Shown here: piece by piece, positions 45,997 through 55,600 of the stretch
Numbering within the stretch: position 1 is the stretch's first letter
How the letters are laid out: each line of letters opens with the position of its first letter
NCBI RefSeq assembly: GCF_026163685.1
Contig: NZ_JAOXSR010000001.1
Coordinates: 434,001 to 498,000 of the forward strand
Origin: Oerskovia flava
GTDB taxonomy: Bacteria > Actinomycetota > Actinomycetes > Actinomycetales > Cellulomonadaceae
Length of the DNA stretch: 64,000 bases
Direction: 5' to 3'
Program-made: the position numbers and the translations under genes
The notes under the pieces: model-generated
What the model was told of the DNA's origin: nothing
Database searches by the model: none
Seen by the model: the letters and a program-made list of their open reading frames with translations, nothing else

Positions 45997-47466
45997 TCAC
46001 GATTCGGTTGCGGTGTGTCCAGGCGCGGGCCGTGCTGCACCCCGTGCGAGCTCGACGGCCTCGCCGAGGTGCTGAGCGGGCAGGATCGTCATGCCGGCGA
46101 CGGGCTTCACGGCGGACCCCCGGGGGACGACGGCGCGCGTGAAGCCAAGCCGTGCGGCCTCCCCGAGCCGGCGGTCGAGCCCGCCGACGGGGCGGATGTC
46201 GCCGGCCAGCCCGACCTCGCCGAACGCGATGGTGCCCGGTGGCAGACCCTCGTTCTCCCGCGCGGAGAGCACCGCGAGGGTGATGGCGAGGTCGGCGGCC
46301 GGCTCGGAGACGCGGGCGCCTCCGATGGTCGAGACGTAGACGTCTTGGTCGACGACCCGCACGCCCGCGTGCCGGTGCATCACGGCGAGGATCATCGCGA
46401 GGCGGCTGTTGTCGATACCGCTGGTGGTGCGCCGCGGGTTCGCGAGCGAGCTGGGGACGACCAGTGCCTGGATCTCCAGCGCGAGCGGCCGGCGGCCCTC
46501 CAGGGTGACCGAGGTGCAGGTGCCCGGGACGCCGATGCCGGTGTGCGACAGGAAGAGCCCGCTCGGGTCGGCGAGGCCCACGATCCCGGCCTCTGAGAGG
46601 TCGAAGCAGCCGACCTCGTCGGTGGGCCCGTACCGGTTCTTCACGGCGCGCACGAGGCGCAGGCGCGAGTGGCGGTCGCCCTCGAACTGGCAGACGACGT
46701 CGACGAGGTGCTCGAGCGTGCGGGGGCCCGCGACGGAGCCGTCCTTGGTGACGTGCCCGACGAGTACGACGGGCAGGTCCCGGCCCTTCGCCGCGGCGAT
46801 GAGTGATGCCGCGACCTCCCGCACCTGGCTGACGCCGCCCGGCGCGCCGTCGACCTGCGCGGAGGCGATCGTCTGGACGGAGTCGACGACGAGAAGGTCC
46901 GGGTCGACGGCCTCGACGTGCCCGAGGATCGTCGCGAGGTCCGTCTCGGCGGCGAGCAGCAACCCGGGCGCGAGGGCGCCGATCCGTTCGGCACGCAGCC
47001 GTACTTGACCGGCGGACTCCTCGCCCGTGACGTACAGGACGGTGCGCGGCGCGGAGGCCGCGACGCCGGGCAGGTCGGTCGCGCCGGACGCGACGTTGGA
47101 GGCGACCGCCAGCAGCAGCGTGGACTTGCCGACACCCGGTTCCCCGGCGAGCAGCACGACCGCGCCCGGGACGATACCGCCACCGAGCACCCGGTCGAAC
47201 TCCGCGACCCCGGTGGGCGTCGCCCGGGCGGACTCGACGTTGATCTCGCCGATCGGGCGGGCGGGGGAGCGCGTCGGGGTGACCGCCGTCGTCCGCGGCC
47301 CGGCCGCGGCGGCGGCTTCCTCTGTCACGGTGCCCCACTCCTGGCACTCCCCGCAGCGGCCCGCCCACTTGGCGGTGGTCCAGCCGCACTCGCTGCAGCG
47401 GTAGCCGGGGCGGGTGCCGCGCTTGGACGACTTCGCGGTGGTTGAGGACGTGCTGGTCGAGGTCAC
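45997..47466 (-). CDS. radA: DNA repair protein RadA
   Basis: A RecA-like ATPase that helps process recombination intermediates and interacts functionally with DisA. The 489-residue protein has an N-terminal zinc finger (C24, C27, C38, C41), Walker A GEPGVGKST (108-116), the RadA-specific KNRYG motif and the C-terminal Lon-like domain. An Ala/Pro-rich linker between zinc finger and ATPase accounts for the length beyond ~460. The GTG start has TACCGT (47478-47473) exactly 6 nt upstream, a leaderless arrangement. Confidence 0.96.
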   Translation of the reverse strand: MTSTSTSSTTAKSSKRGTRPGYRCSECGWTTAKWAGRCGECQEWGTVTEEAAAAAGPRTTAVTPTRSPARPIGEINVESARATPTGVAEFDRVLGGGIVPGAVVLLAGEPGVGKSTLLLAVASNVASGATDLPGVAASAPRTVLYVTGEESAGQVRLRAERIGALAPGLLLAAETDLATILGHVEAVDPDLLVVDSVQTIASAQVDGAPGGVSQVREVAASLIAAAKGRDLPVVLVGHVTKDGSVAGPRTLEHLVDVVCQFEGDRHSRLRLVRAVKNRYGPTDEVGCFDLSEAGIVGLADPSGLFLSHTGIGVPGTCTSVTLEGRRPLALEIQALVVPSSLANPRRTTSGIDNSRLAMILAVMHRHAGVRVVDQDVYVSTIGGARVSEPAADLAITLAVLSARENEGLPPGTIAFGEVGLAGDIRPVGGLDRRLGEAARLGFTRAVVPRGSAVKPVAGMTILPAQHLGEAVELARGAARPAPGHTATES

Positions 47467-47582
47467 GGCTCGACGGTAGCCGGGGCGTCCGACAGCCGCG
47501 CAAGCACGTGCACCGGCACTCCCGTGCCGACACGTGCGCCGGAGTCCACCGTCCGGGGGCGATCCGCTGCGATCCTGGGGGC

Positions 47583-48128
47583 ATGCGCCGGATCCCGCAC
47601 GACAGCCCGTGGTGGACCGTGATCGCCACGGCCGGGTCGGTGGTCTCGTGCGTCCTGGTGTTCTACGGCCTCCCGCTCGGCGACGACCTGCTGCCGGGCC
47701 CAGCGAGCGCGGTGGTCTTCGGCGTCGGTGTGCTGGCGCTCACCTGGCTCATGGTGATCCTCGGGCGTCGTCAGATGCGGGCGAGCGCCGACGCGTCGGT
47801 GCAGGTCCAGTCGGTCGTCGGGCTGTTCTTCCCGATCATCGTGTTCTTCGCGATCGTCTACTACCTCTTGGCGGTCGACGGTACGGGCCAGTTCGAGGGG
47901 ATCGAGTCGCGGACCGACGCTCTCTACTACACGGTGGTCACCCTCGGCACGGTCGGTTTCGGCGACATCCACCCCACGGGCGACGCGGCGAAGGTCGTCA
48001 CGATGGTCCAGATCATCTTCGACCTCGCGGTCGTCGGTGTGCTGCTCGCCGTCGCCGCGACGCGGGCGCAGGGCCGGGTGGCCCACCGAGACGACGCCCG
48101 GGCTCAGCACCGCACCGAAAAGTCCTGA
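47583..48128 (+). CDS. Potassium channel family protein (ion channel 2)
   Basis: A 181-residue membrane protein with two N-terminal transmembrane helices (about 11-33 and 39-61), then a pore module: helix 78-99, the re-entrant loop with selectivity filter TVGFGD (123-128), and the last helix (137-160). The filter is the potassium signature. It probably forms tetrameric K+ channels; there is no RCK or other gating domain, only a short charged tail. It is divergent from radA. The start context is weak. Confidence 0.88.
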   Translation: MRRIPHDSPWWTVIATAGSVVSCVLVFYGLPLGDDLLPGPASAVVFGVGVLALTWLMVILGRRQMRASADASVQVQSVVGLFFPIIVFFAIVYYLLAVDGTGQFEGIESRTDALYYTVVTLGTVGFGDIHPTGDAAKVVTMVQIIFDLAVVGVLLAVAATRAQGRVAHRDDARAQHRTEKS

Positions 48129-48400
48129 TCCAGCCGTTTCGAGTTCCTGCGGGGCGCGGCGGGTCCTCGCGCATTCGTACTGCCACGTCTTCCCTGGTCA
48201 GGCGCTGGTCCACGCCTTGAGTCGGTTCTCCTGCAGAGCACGGTTGCACGAGCGGTCAACCGAAAACCATTGCGAAGAGGTTTCTGTCTGTGGCATGTTC
48301 CCCCTGATGTCCCGCACGACGACGTGCACCGAGGGTCCCGGGTCGACCGCCAGCGCGCGCCGGCCCGCGTCGACCCGGTCGACCTCAACGAGGAGCAGGC
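48129..48400. other. Upstream region of the GH127-CBM-GH43 operon with site C
   Basis: At 48262-48284 lies GAAAAC-N9-GAG-G-TTTC, like sites A (27944) and B (35409) apart from one inserted G. GAGGAGCAGGC precedes the start at 48401. No gene and no clear -35/-10 could be read in the rest. Confidence 0.5.
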
Positions 48401-50656
48401 ATGCAGCACAACGACGTGAAGCCGTCGAGACGGACCGTCCTGCGGTACGGGGCGCTCGCGACGGTCGGTGCCGTCGCGCTGGCGGGTGCGGGCGCACCCG
48501 CCGCGGCGGGGCGGACGGGGAGCGCGGGAGGTCTGGTGACGCCCGCGGCCCGCCCGTCTGTCGGGTCCGCGCTCCTGCGTGCGGCGGACCGGTCGGTCAC
48601 CTTCGACCGCTGGGTCGCGGAGCCCTTCGCCATGGCGGACGTGACGCTGGCGCCGAGCGTCGCGACGCGGGCCCAGGACCAGGCGCTGCACCTCGCCCGC
48701 GCCTATCCGGTGGACCGGATCCTCGCGGTCTTCCGACGCAACGCGGGCCTGGACACTCGCGGCGCGGCCGCGCCCGGCGGCTGGGAGGGGTTCGGGCACG
48801 CGAACGAGCGGGCATGGGGCCCGGACGACTACCCGGGGCGGGCGAGCACACAGACGGCGAACCTCCTGCGCGGGCACTACGGCGGCCACTTCCTGTCGAT
48901 GCTCGCCCTCGCCTATGCGAGCACCGGCGACCCCGTGCTCAAGGAGAAGTCCGACGCCGTCGTCGACGGTCTCGGCGAGGTGCAGGCGGCGCTCGCCGCG
49001 ACGGGGCGGTACAGCCATCCCGGCTTCCTCGCCGCCTACGGGGAGTGGCAGTTCAGCAGGCTCGAGGAGTACGCCCCCTACGGCGAGATCTGGGCGCCCT
49101 ACTACACGTGCCACAAGATCATGGCGGGGCTCGTGGACGCGTACCGGCTCACGGGCTCGGGGCAGGCGCTCGAGATCGCGGCGTCGATGGCGGACTGGGT
49201 CGACCACCGGCTGAGCGGGTTGCCCGCCGCGCAGCTCGAGCGGATGTGGGGCATCTACATCGCGGGCGAGTACGGCGGGATGAACGAGGTCCTCGCGGAC
49301 CTGGCGGTGCACACGGGCGAGAACGCGTACGCCGAGACCGCGCGGCTGTTCGACCTCACATCGCTCGTCGACGCGTGCGCGCAGGACCAGGACACGCTCG
49401 ACGGCAAGCACGCGAACCAGCACATCCCGCAGTTCCCCGGGTACCTCAAGCTCTACGACATCACCGGCTCCGAGCGCTACCGCGACGCCACCGAGAACTT
49501 CTGGGGCATGGTCGTCCCGGGCCGCACCTATGCGCACGGCGGGCACGGCGAGGGCGAGCTCTTCGGGCCTCCGGGCATCGTCGCCGGCGACATCGGTGCC
49601 CGCAACGCCGAGACGTGCGGCACCTACAACATGCTCAAGCTCAGCCGCCTGCTGTTCTTCCACACCCTCGACGCGCGGTACATGGAGTACTACGAGCGCG
49701 CGCTGCTCAACCACGTCGTGGGGTCGAAGAAGGACGTCGAGTCCACCACGAGCCCCGAGGTCACGTACATGTACGGCGTGAATCCCGGGACCCGCCGGGA
49801 GTACGGCAACACGGGGACGTGCTGCGGGGGCACCGGGTTGGAGAACCACGTGAAGTACCGCGACTCGGTGTACTTCCGCGCGGTCGACGGCGGTGTGCTC
49901 TACGTCAACCTCTACCTGGCGTCGACGCTCGACTGGCCCGAGGAGGGGTTCCGCGTCGTGCAGGAGACGCAGTACCCGCGGGTCGGGTCGAGCGTGCTGA
50001 CGGTCGACGGCGACGGTCCGCTCGACCTGCGCCTCCGGGTGCCGGGATGGGTCCGGCGCGGGTTCCGTGTGCGCGTCAACGGCGCGGAGCAGGAGATCGA
50101 CGCCGTCCCGGGCACGTACGTCAGCGTCTCGCGCGCCTGGAGCCGCGGCGACCGGGTGGAGATCGACATGCCGATGAGCGTGCGAGCGGTGCCGACGCCC
50201 GACAACCCGCGGGTGCAGAGCATCGAGCACGGCCCGACGGTCCTGCTCGCCCGCAGCACCTCGCGCAGCTTCCTGCGGCTCTCGCTGTCCACCCACCTCG
50301 GCCTCGACGGGTCGCTCGACGCCGCGCTCACCAACCTCGGGGACGGGTACTTCCGCCTCGGCGACCTCGTTCTCGAACCGGCGTGGTCCGGCGACGACAC
50401 CCAGTACCACATGTACGTCGAACGACATGAGCCGAGGGTGGCCTTCGCCGGCCTCGACAGCGGCGTGCGCAACGCCGCGCGCGCCGACGGGACCTCCTTC
50501 CTCGACGTCGTCTGGGAGGCGGGCGGCTTCTCCTCCCGCCACGAATTCCTCACGACCGTGCAGCGGACCGCGGACGACTTCGTCGGCGCGGGCCTGCTGA
50601 GCCGCCGGGACGCCCAGCGCATCCTGGTCACCGCCGGCCGGGCGAGGCTCGCATGA
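48401..50656 (+). CDS. Tat-exported beta-L-arabinofuranosidase-type GH127 hydrolase
   Basis: A 751-residue GH127-like enzyme with a twin-arginine signal (SRRTVLRYG, R10-R11, then an Ala-rich hydrophobic stretch to about residue 36). It should be exported folded, which suits a zinc-cysteine active site. The ligand set is E404-T-C406 (NAETCGTYNML) and C474/C475 (GTCCGGTGLENH), with C474 the probable nucleophile. It could also fall in the related GH146 family. The (alpha/alpha)6 barrel covers about 85-520, then a beta-sandwich. Unlike the other secreted proteins here it lacks the Cys-Gly C-terminal domain, but the next gene, overlapping by 4 nt, supplies binding modules and that domain on a separate chain. 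Confidence 0.9.
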   Translation: MQHNDVKPSRRTVLRYGALATVGAVALAGAGAPAAAGRTGSAGGLVTPAARPSVGSALLRAADRSVTFDRWVAEPFAMADVTLAPSVATRAQDQALHLARAYPVDRILAVFRRNAGLDTRGAAAPGGWEGFGHANERAWGPDDYPGRASTQTANLLRGHYGGHFLSMLALAYASTGDPVLKEKSDAVVDGLGEVQAALAATGRYSHPGFLAAYGEWQFSRLEEYAPYGEIWAPYYTCHKIMAGLVDAYRLTGSGQALEIAASMADWVDHRLSGLPAAQLERMWGIYIAGEYGGMNEVLADLAVHTGENAYAETARLFDLTSLVDACAQDQDTLDGKHANQHIPQFPGYLKLYDITGSERYRDATENFWGMVVPGRTYAHGGHGEGELFGPPGIVAGDIGARNAETCGTYNMLKLSRLLFFHTLDARYMEYYERALLNHVVGSKKDVESTTSPEVTYMYGVNPGTRREYGNTGTCCGGTGLENHVKYRDSVYFRAVDGGVLYVNLYLASTLDWPEEGFRVVQETQYPRVGSSVLTVDGDGPLDLRLRVPGWVRRGFRVRVNGAEQEIDAVPGTYVSVSRAWSRGDRVEIDMPMSVRAVPTPDNPRVQSIEHGPTVLLARSTSRSFLRLSLSTHLGLDGSLDAALTNLGDGYFRLGDLVLEPAWSGDDTQYHMYVERHEPRVAFAGLDSGVRNAARADGTSFLDVVWEAGGFSSRHEFLTTVQRTADDFVGAGLLSRRDAQRILVTAGRARLA

Positions 50657-52608
50657 GCGCCCGGACGAGCACATGGCCCGGTGCCGGCACCGGCGCCCGT
50701 GCCCGGCTGGCCGTCGCGGTCGCGGTGGTCCTGACGTGCCTCGCGGGCCTCGGCGCCACGGTGAACGCCTCGCTCGCGGCGTCCACGTCCTCGGCGAACG
50801 CCACCGCGGCTGCCGCCGAGCCGGTGAACGTCGCGCTCGTCGGTGAGCCCGCCGCGAGCTACACGGCCGCCTGGAACACCCTCGAGGCGGTCAACGACGG
50901 CGCGGGCGTGAGCACGGGCGGCGCGCACGGTGCGACGTGGGGGACCTACGGGCAGAACCCGCGGCCCGCGACGCAGTGGCTCGAGTACTCGTGGCCCGCA
51001 CCGGTGACGGTGGACCGGTCGGTCGTGCGCTTCTGGTCCGACGGCGCGGACGCCAATGGTGACAACGTCCGGGTGCCGCAGTCGTGGACGATCCAGTACT
51101 GGGACGCCGCGGCGGGAGCCTTCGCCGACCTGCCGGAGCCGAGCGGCTTCCCGGTGGCGCGGCTCGAACCGAACGAGACGACGTTCGACGCCGTGTCCAC
51201 CACGCGCCTGCGGGCGACGTTCTCGGCCCTCCCTGGCGGACCGGGCAGCACCTTCTCGGCCGTGGGCGTCTCCGAGTGGGAGGTCTGGGGCTCCGGCGGT
51301 GTCGAGGAGCCCGAGCCCGTCGACCCGCACGGCCCGATCGACGTCGCCCCGGTGCACGTCCCGACCCCGGTGGGTGTCCTGCCGGACCTCCCGGCCAAGG
51401 TCGACGCGGTCTTCGTGGACGGACGGGTCGAGCGCGTCGCGGTCGACTGGCAGGAGGTGACGGCCGACGACGTCGCGCAACCGGGCGCCCTCGAGGTCAC
51501 CGGCACCACCGAGGCGTTCGCGGACCTCGTGCGCGGCACCGTGCACGTCCGCGCGGGCGAGCCGGGCGCCGTCGTCGGCGTCGACCCCGTGAGCGTCGTG
51601 ACGCTCGCGGGCGTCGCTCCCGTGCTCTCGCCGGTCGTCACCGCGGCGTACGAGGACGGGTCGAGGGACAGTCGGACCGAGGTGTCCTGGGGCCCGGTCG
51701 CACCGGCGGACTACGCCGAGCCCGGTGGGTTCTTCCTCGTCCCCGGCACGGTGGCCGGCACGGACCTGGAGGCAGAGGCCGTCGTGTTCGTGCTCGCACC
51801 GGACGACGTCGAGGACACCCTGCCGCCCACGGTGACGATCACCGCGGAGCCCGGCCCGACGACGTCGGGATGGATCGTGACGCACCCCGAGGTCGTGGTG
51901 GTGGCGAGCGACAACCGCGACCCGTCGCCCGCGGTCGAGATCAGCGTGGACGACGGCGCGTGGACGCCCTACGCGGGGCCGTTCGCCGTCGACCAGGACG
52001 GGGTGCGCACGGTCCGTGCCCGCGCGACCGACGAGGCGGGGAACGTCGGCGAGGCGGTGCGCGAGCTGCGCGTCGACACGGTCGCGCCGGTGACCACCGC
52101 GACGGTCCGCGACCTGGGTGCGGGCGTGGAGATCACGCTCGAGGCGACCGACGCCGGCTCGGGGGTCGACCGCATCCAGTGGGAGGGCCCGGGGACCTTC
52201 TGGGGCACGTACTCCGAGCCGTTCACGCGCGCGCTGACCGACGAGGTGCAGGTGATCGAGTTCGCGGCGACGGACGCCGCGGGCAACGTCGAGGAGCGCG
52301 GCCGTCTCGAGCTCCCTGCGCGGGGTGAAGGCCTTGACGTCGACGTGGTCGTCACGCCGCGCTGCCTCGCCGGGACGGTCCACGTGGCGGTCCGCGCGAC
52401 GAACGCCGAGGACGTGCCGCTCGACGTCGAGCTCAGCACGCCCTACGGGAACCGGTCGGTGCCGGGCGTCGCCCCGGGTCGATCCGCGTACCAGTCCTTC
52501 ACGGCCCGCGCGGCGTCGGTCGACGGCGGGGACGTGGCGGTCACGGCCACGGCCGGCGGCGACCCGACCACCGTCTCCGTGGCGTTCCCCGCGACCGACT
52601 GCGGCTGA
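50653..52608 (+). CDS. Secreted carbohydrate-binding protein without catalytic domain
   Basis: A 651-residue protein. A signal peptide (LAVAVAVVLTCLAGLGATV, cleavage roughly residue 40-57) precedes an F5/8-like binding module (about 58-215; GTYGQNPRPATQWLEYSW), two bacterial Ig-like repeats (about 230-385) and two Ig-like domains of the OmpL47/chitobiase C-terminal type (about 390-550; VRARATDEAGNVGEAV). The shared Cys-Gly C-terminal domain ends it (about 560-651). No hydrolase motif is present. The ATG overlaps the GH127 stop (ATGA), so it is made in step with that enzyme. A role as targeting or anchoring partner is inferred. Confidence 0.8.
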   Translation: MSARTSTWPGAGTGARARLAVAVAVVLTCLAGLGATVNASLAASTSSANATAAAAEPVNVALVGEPAASYTAAWNTLEAVNDGAGVSTGGAHGATWGTYGQNPRPATQWLEYSWPAPVTVDRSVVRFWSDGADANGDNVRVPQSWTIQYWDAAAGAFADLPEPSGFPVARLEPNETTFDAVSTTRLRATFSALPGGPGSTFSAVGVSEWEVWGSGGVEEPEPVDPHGPIDVAPVHVPTPVGVLPDLPAKVDAVFVDGRVERVAVDWQEVTADDVAQPGALEVTGTTEAFADLVRGTVHVRAGEPGAVVGVDPVSVVTLAGVAPVLSPVVTAAYEDGSRDSRTEVSWGPVAPADYAEPGGFFLVPGTVAGTDLEAEAVVFVLAPDDVEDTLPPTVTITAEPGPTTSGWIVTHPEVVVVASDNRDPSPAVEISVDDGAWTPYAGPFAVDQDGVRTVRARATDEAGNVGEAVRELRVDTVAPVTTATVRDLGAGVEITLEATDAGSGVDRIQWEGPGTFWGTYSEPFTRALTDEVQVIEFAATDAAGNVEERGRLELPARGEGLDVDVVVTPRCLAGTVHVAVRATNAEDVPLDVELSTPYGNRSVPGVAPGRSAYQSFTARAASVDGGDVAVTATAGGDPTTVSVAFPATDCG

Positions 52609-52657
52609 CCCCGGCCGTCCCACCAACCCGTCCACCAGCACCCTTCGAGGAGAGACG

Positions 52658-55600
52658 ATGACGACCTCCCGAGCACGACACGACCACCGATCTGCCGCAA
52701 CCCGCTCGCGGCACCGGCATCGTTCCCGACCCCGTTCCCGCTCAGGTCCGCCGGTGGCCGGCGCGCTCGTGACCGCGCTCGTCGCGGCCACGGCGGTCGT
52801 GGGAGCGGTCGCGTCGCCGGCCGCAGCGGCGACGTTCACCTCGACGCAGAACCCGATCCTCGGTGACGGCAGCTACTACTCTGCCGACCCGGCGCCGCTC
52901 GTCGTGCCGGCGGGCGCGCCGGGCAACGACACGGGCGCCGACCAGCTCTACGTCTACACGGGCCACGACGAGGCCGGGCCGACGACGAACGACTTCATCA
53001 TGAACGAGTGGGGCGCGTTCGTGACGGCCGACGTGGACGCCGGCGAGTGGACGCACCACCCGTCGCTCATGCGTCCCGAGCAGGTGTTCGACTGGGCGTC
53101 GCCCGGCCGCGCGTACGCCGGGCAGGTCGTGCGCGGCATCGACGACCGGTACTACTGGTACGTGCCCGTCCACGAGGCGGCGAGCACCGCGAGCGACCGG
53201 TTCGGCATCGGCATCGCGGTGTCCGAGACCCCGACCGGGCCGTGGACCGACCACGTCGGGGCCCCGATCATCTCCCAGCGGCTCCCGACGCCGAACACCA
53301 TCCACAACATCGACCCGACGGTGCTCGTCGACGGGGAGGGCGAGGACCGGCGCGTCTACGTCTACTGGGGGAGCTTCGGCAACCTGCGGATGCTCGAGCT
53401 CGACCAGGACATGAAGACGCCGGTGGGCCAGGTGAGCACGGTCACCGGCCTGACCGGGTTCTTCGAGGGGGCGTGGGCGTTCGAGCGCGACGGCACCTAC
53501 TACATGGCGTACGCCGGCAACAACGCCGGACCGACGTCGTCGTGCACCCCCGCGAACTACCACGCGTGCCTCGCCTACGGGACGGCGCCCGCGCCCACCG
53601 GCCCCTGGACGTACCGCGGCACCATCCTCTCGCCGGTCTCCTCGACGACCAGCCACCCCGGCATCGTCGAGCACGACGGCGAGTGGTGGCTGGCGTACCA
53701 CACGGCCGACGCCGTGGGCGGCAACCACTTCCGCCGCTCGGTCGCGATCGACCGGGTCGAGTGGGACGACAGCCAGACGCCGCCGCGGATCAAGCCTGTC
53801 GTCACGACACCGGAGCGGACCAAGGACGTCACGCCGCGTGCCAACGTCGCTCAGGAGGCGACGGTCACGGTGTCGAACGAGCCCGTCCCCACGCAGTACT
53901 GGAAGAAGGCGCTCAACGACGAGATCGTGCGCCCCAACCCGCTCCCGCCGGACATGTGGGGGACCTGGACGGGCAACAACCCGCCCCAGCAGTGGGTGCA
54001 GTACACCTGGGACCAGCCGATGCGGCTCGCGGGCTCACAGATCGACTTCTGGAACGACCAGCCGCAGGGCACGGGGGTCGGCGTCGCAGCACCCGCGTCC
54101 TGGCGCATCCAGTACTGGGACGCGTCGGGCACGGGTGCGTGGGTCGACGTCGCGAACCCGAGCGCCTACGGCACGGCGACGAACGGCTTCCAGTCGACGA
54201 CCTTCGACCCCGTCACGACGACGCAGGTGCGTGCGGTCTTCGACGCCTCGACGAACGGCAGCACCTACTCGGGCGTGGCCGTCGAGGAGTGGAAGGTCCT
54301 CGCCCAGCAGCCCGAGGCCGTCGAGCCGCCCGCGATGACCGTCGAGGTCGGGGAGACCGAGCTGCCGGGGACCGTCCCGGTGACGTTCCCGGGCGGGACG
54401 ACGCTCGCGGTCCCCGCGTTCTGGGACGAGGTCACCGCCGACGACGTCGCGGAGCCTGGGACGTTCACCGTCGAGGGGTCCGTCCTCGGCCACGCGGACG
54501 GACGGGTGGGCGCCGAGGTCACGGTGATCCCGGCGCAGGCCGCCGAGGGCGACGAGACCGCGCCGACACTCACGCTCACGCCCCTCGGGAGCGCGGGCAG
54601 CGACGGCTGGTTCCGCTCGGACGTGCGCGTGCGCGTCGACGCCGCGGACGACTCGGGCGGGCGCGTCGTGCTCACCACGCAGGTGGACGACGACGACCCG
54701 GTCACCACTGAGCCGACGCGCACCACCGAGGTCGTGGTGGCGGGCGACGGCGAGCACCGGGTCGTGGCACGGGCGACAGACCGCGCGGGCAACGTCTCCG
54801 ACGAGGAGGCGCTCGACGTCCTCGTCGACCGGGTGGCCCCGGTCAGCACGGGCACGCTCGACCCCGACGCCCGGACCGTGACGGTCACGGCGACCGACGC
54901 GACGTCCGGCGTCGCGCTCGTCGAGGTCGCGATCGGCACGGGCGCGTGGCAGGTCTACGACGGCCCGGTCGCCGCACCGGACGCGAGCCAGCACCGGGTC
55001 TCCTTCCGCGCGGTCGACGCGGCGGGCAACACCGAGACGCCGAAGGTCGTGACGATCCCGGCCGACATCTCGGGACCGCTCACGGGGAACGTCGCACCGA
55101 TCGCCACGGCGAGCGCGTCGTACACGGCCGGCTGGAACAGCGTCGGCGCCCTCAACGACGGCGCCGACCCCGCCACCCCGAGCCAGGCCCAGATCTGGGG
55201 CACGTGGTCGGGCAACCGGCCCGCGAGCCAGTGGGTCCGCTACGACTGGGCCCGTCCGGTCCGGCTCACCGGGGCCGAGCTGAAGTTCTGGCGGGACTCG
55301 AACCCGGGCACGGGGGACGGGGTCGCTGCGCCCGACGGGTGGTCCCTGGAGTACTGGGACGACGACGCGGGCGCCTGGGCGGACGTCGCGGACGCGTCGG
55401 GGTACGGCACGTCGACCACGGCCTTCAACACCGTCACCTTCGAGCCCGTGACGACCTCACGGCTGCGCGCCACCGTGCAGGCGAACGGCAACGGCTCGAC
55501 GTACTCCGCCGTCGCGATCACCGAGTGGCGCGTGTTCGCGGACGACCCGGGCACGGGTCCGGTCGTCCCGGAGCTCGCCGTGACCGCGACCGCGCAGACG

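Noticed and set aside
50640-50670. Possible frameshift splitting one GH127-CBM protein into two genes
   Set aside because: The second frame opens with a hydrophobic signal-peptide-like stretch right after its own ATG, and the ATGA overlap is a normal coupling signal, so two separate proteins are more likely.
49912-52839. 975-codon minus-strand open frame over the CBM protein gene
   Set aside because: Shadow of 50653-52608 and its neighbours; no plausible start context or motif.
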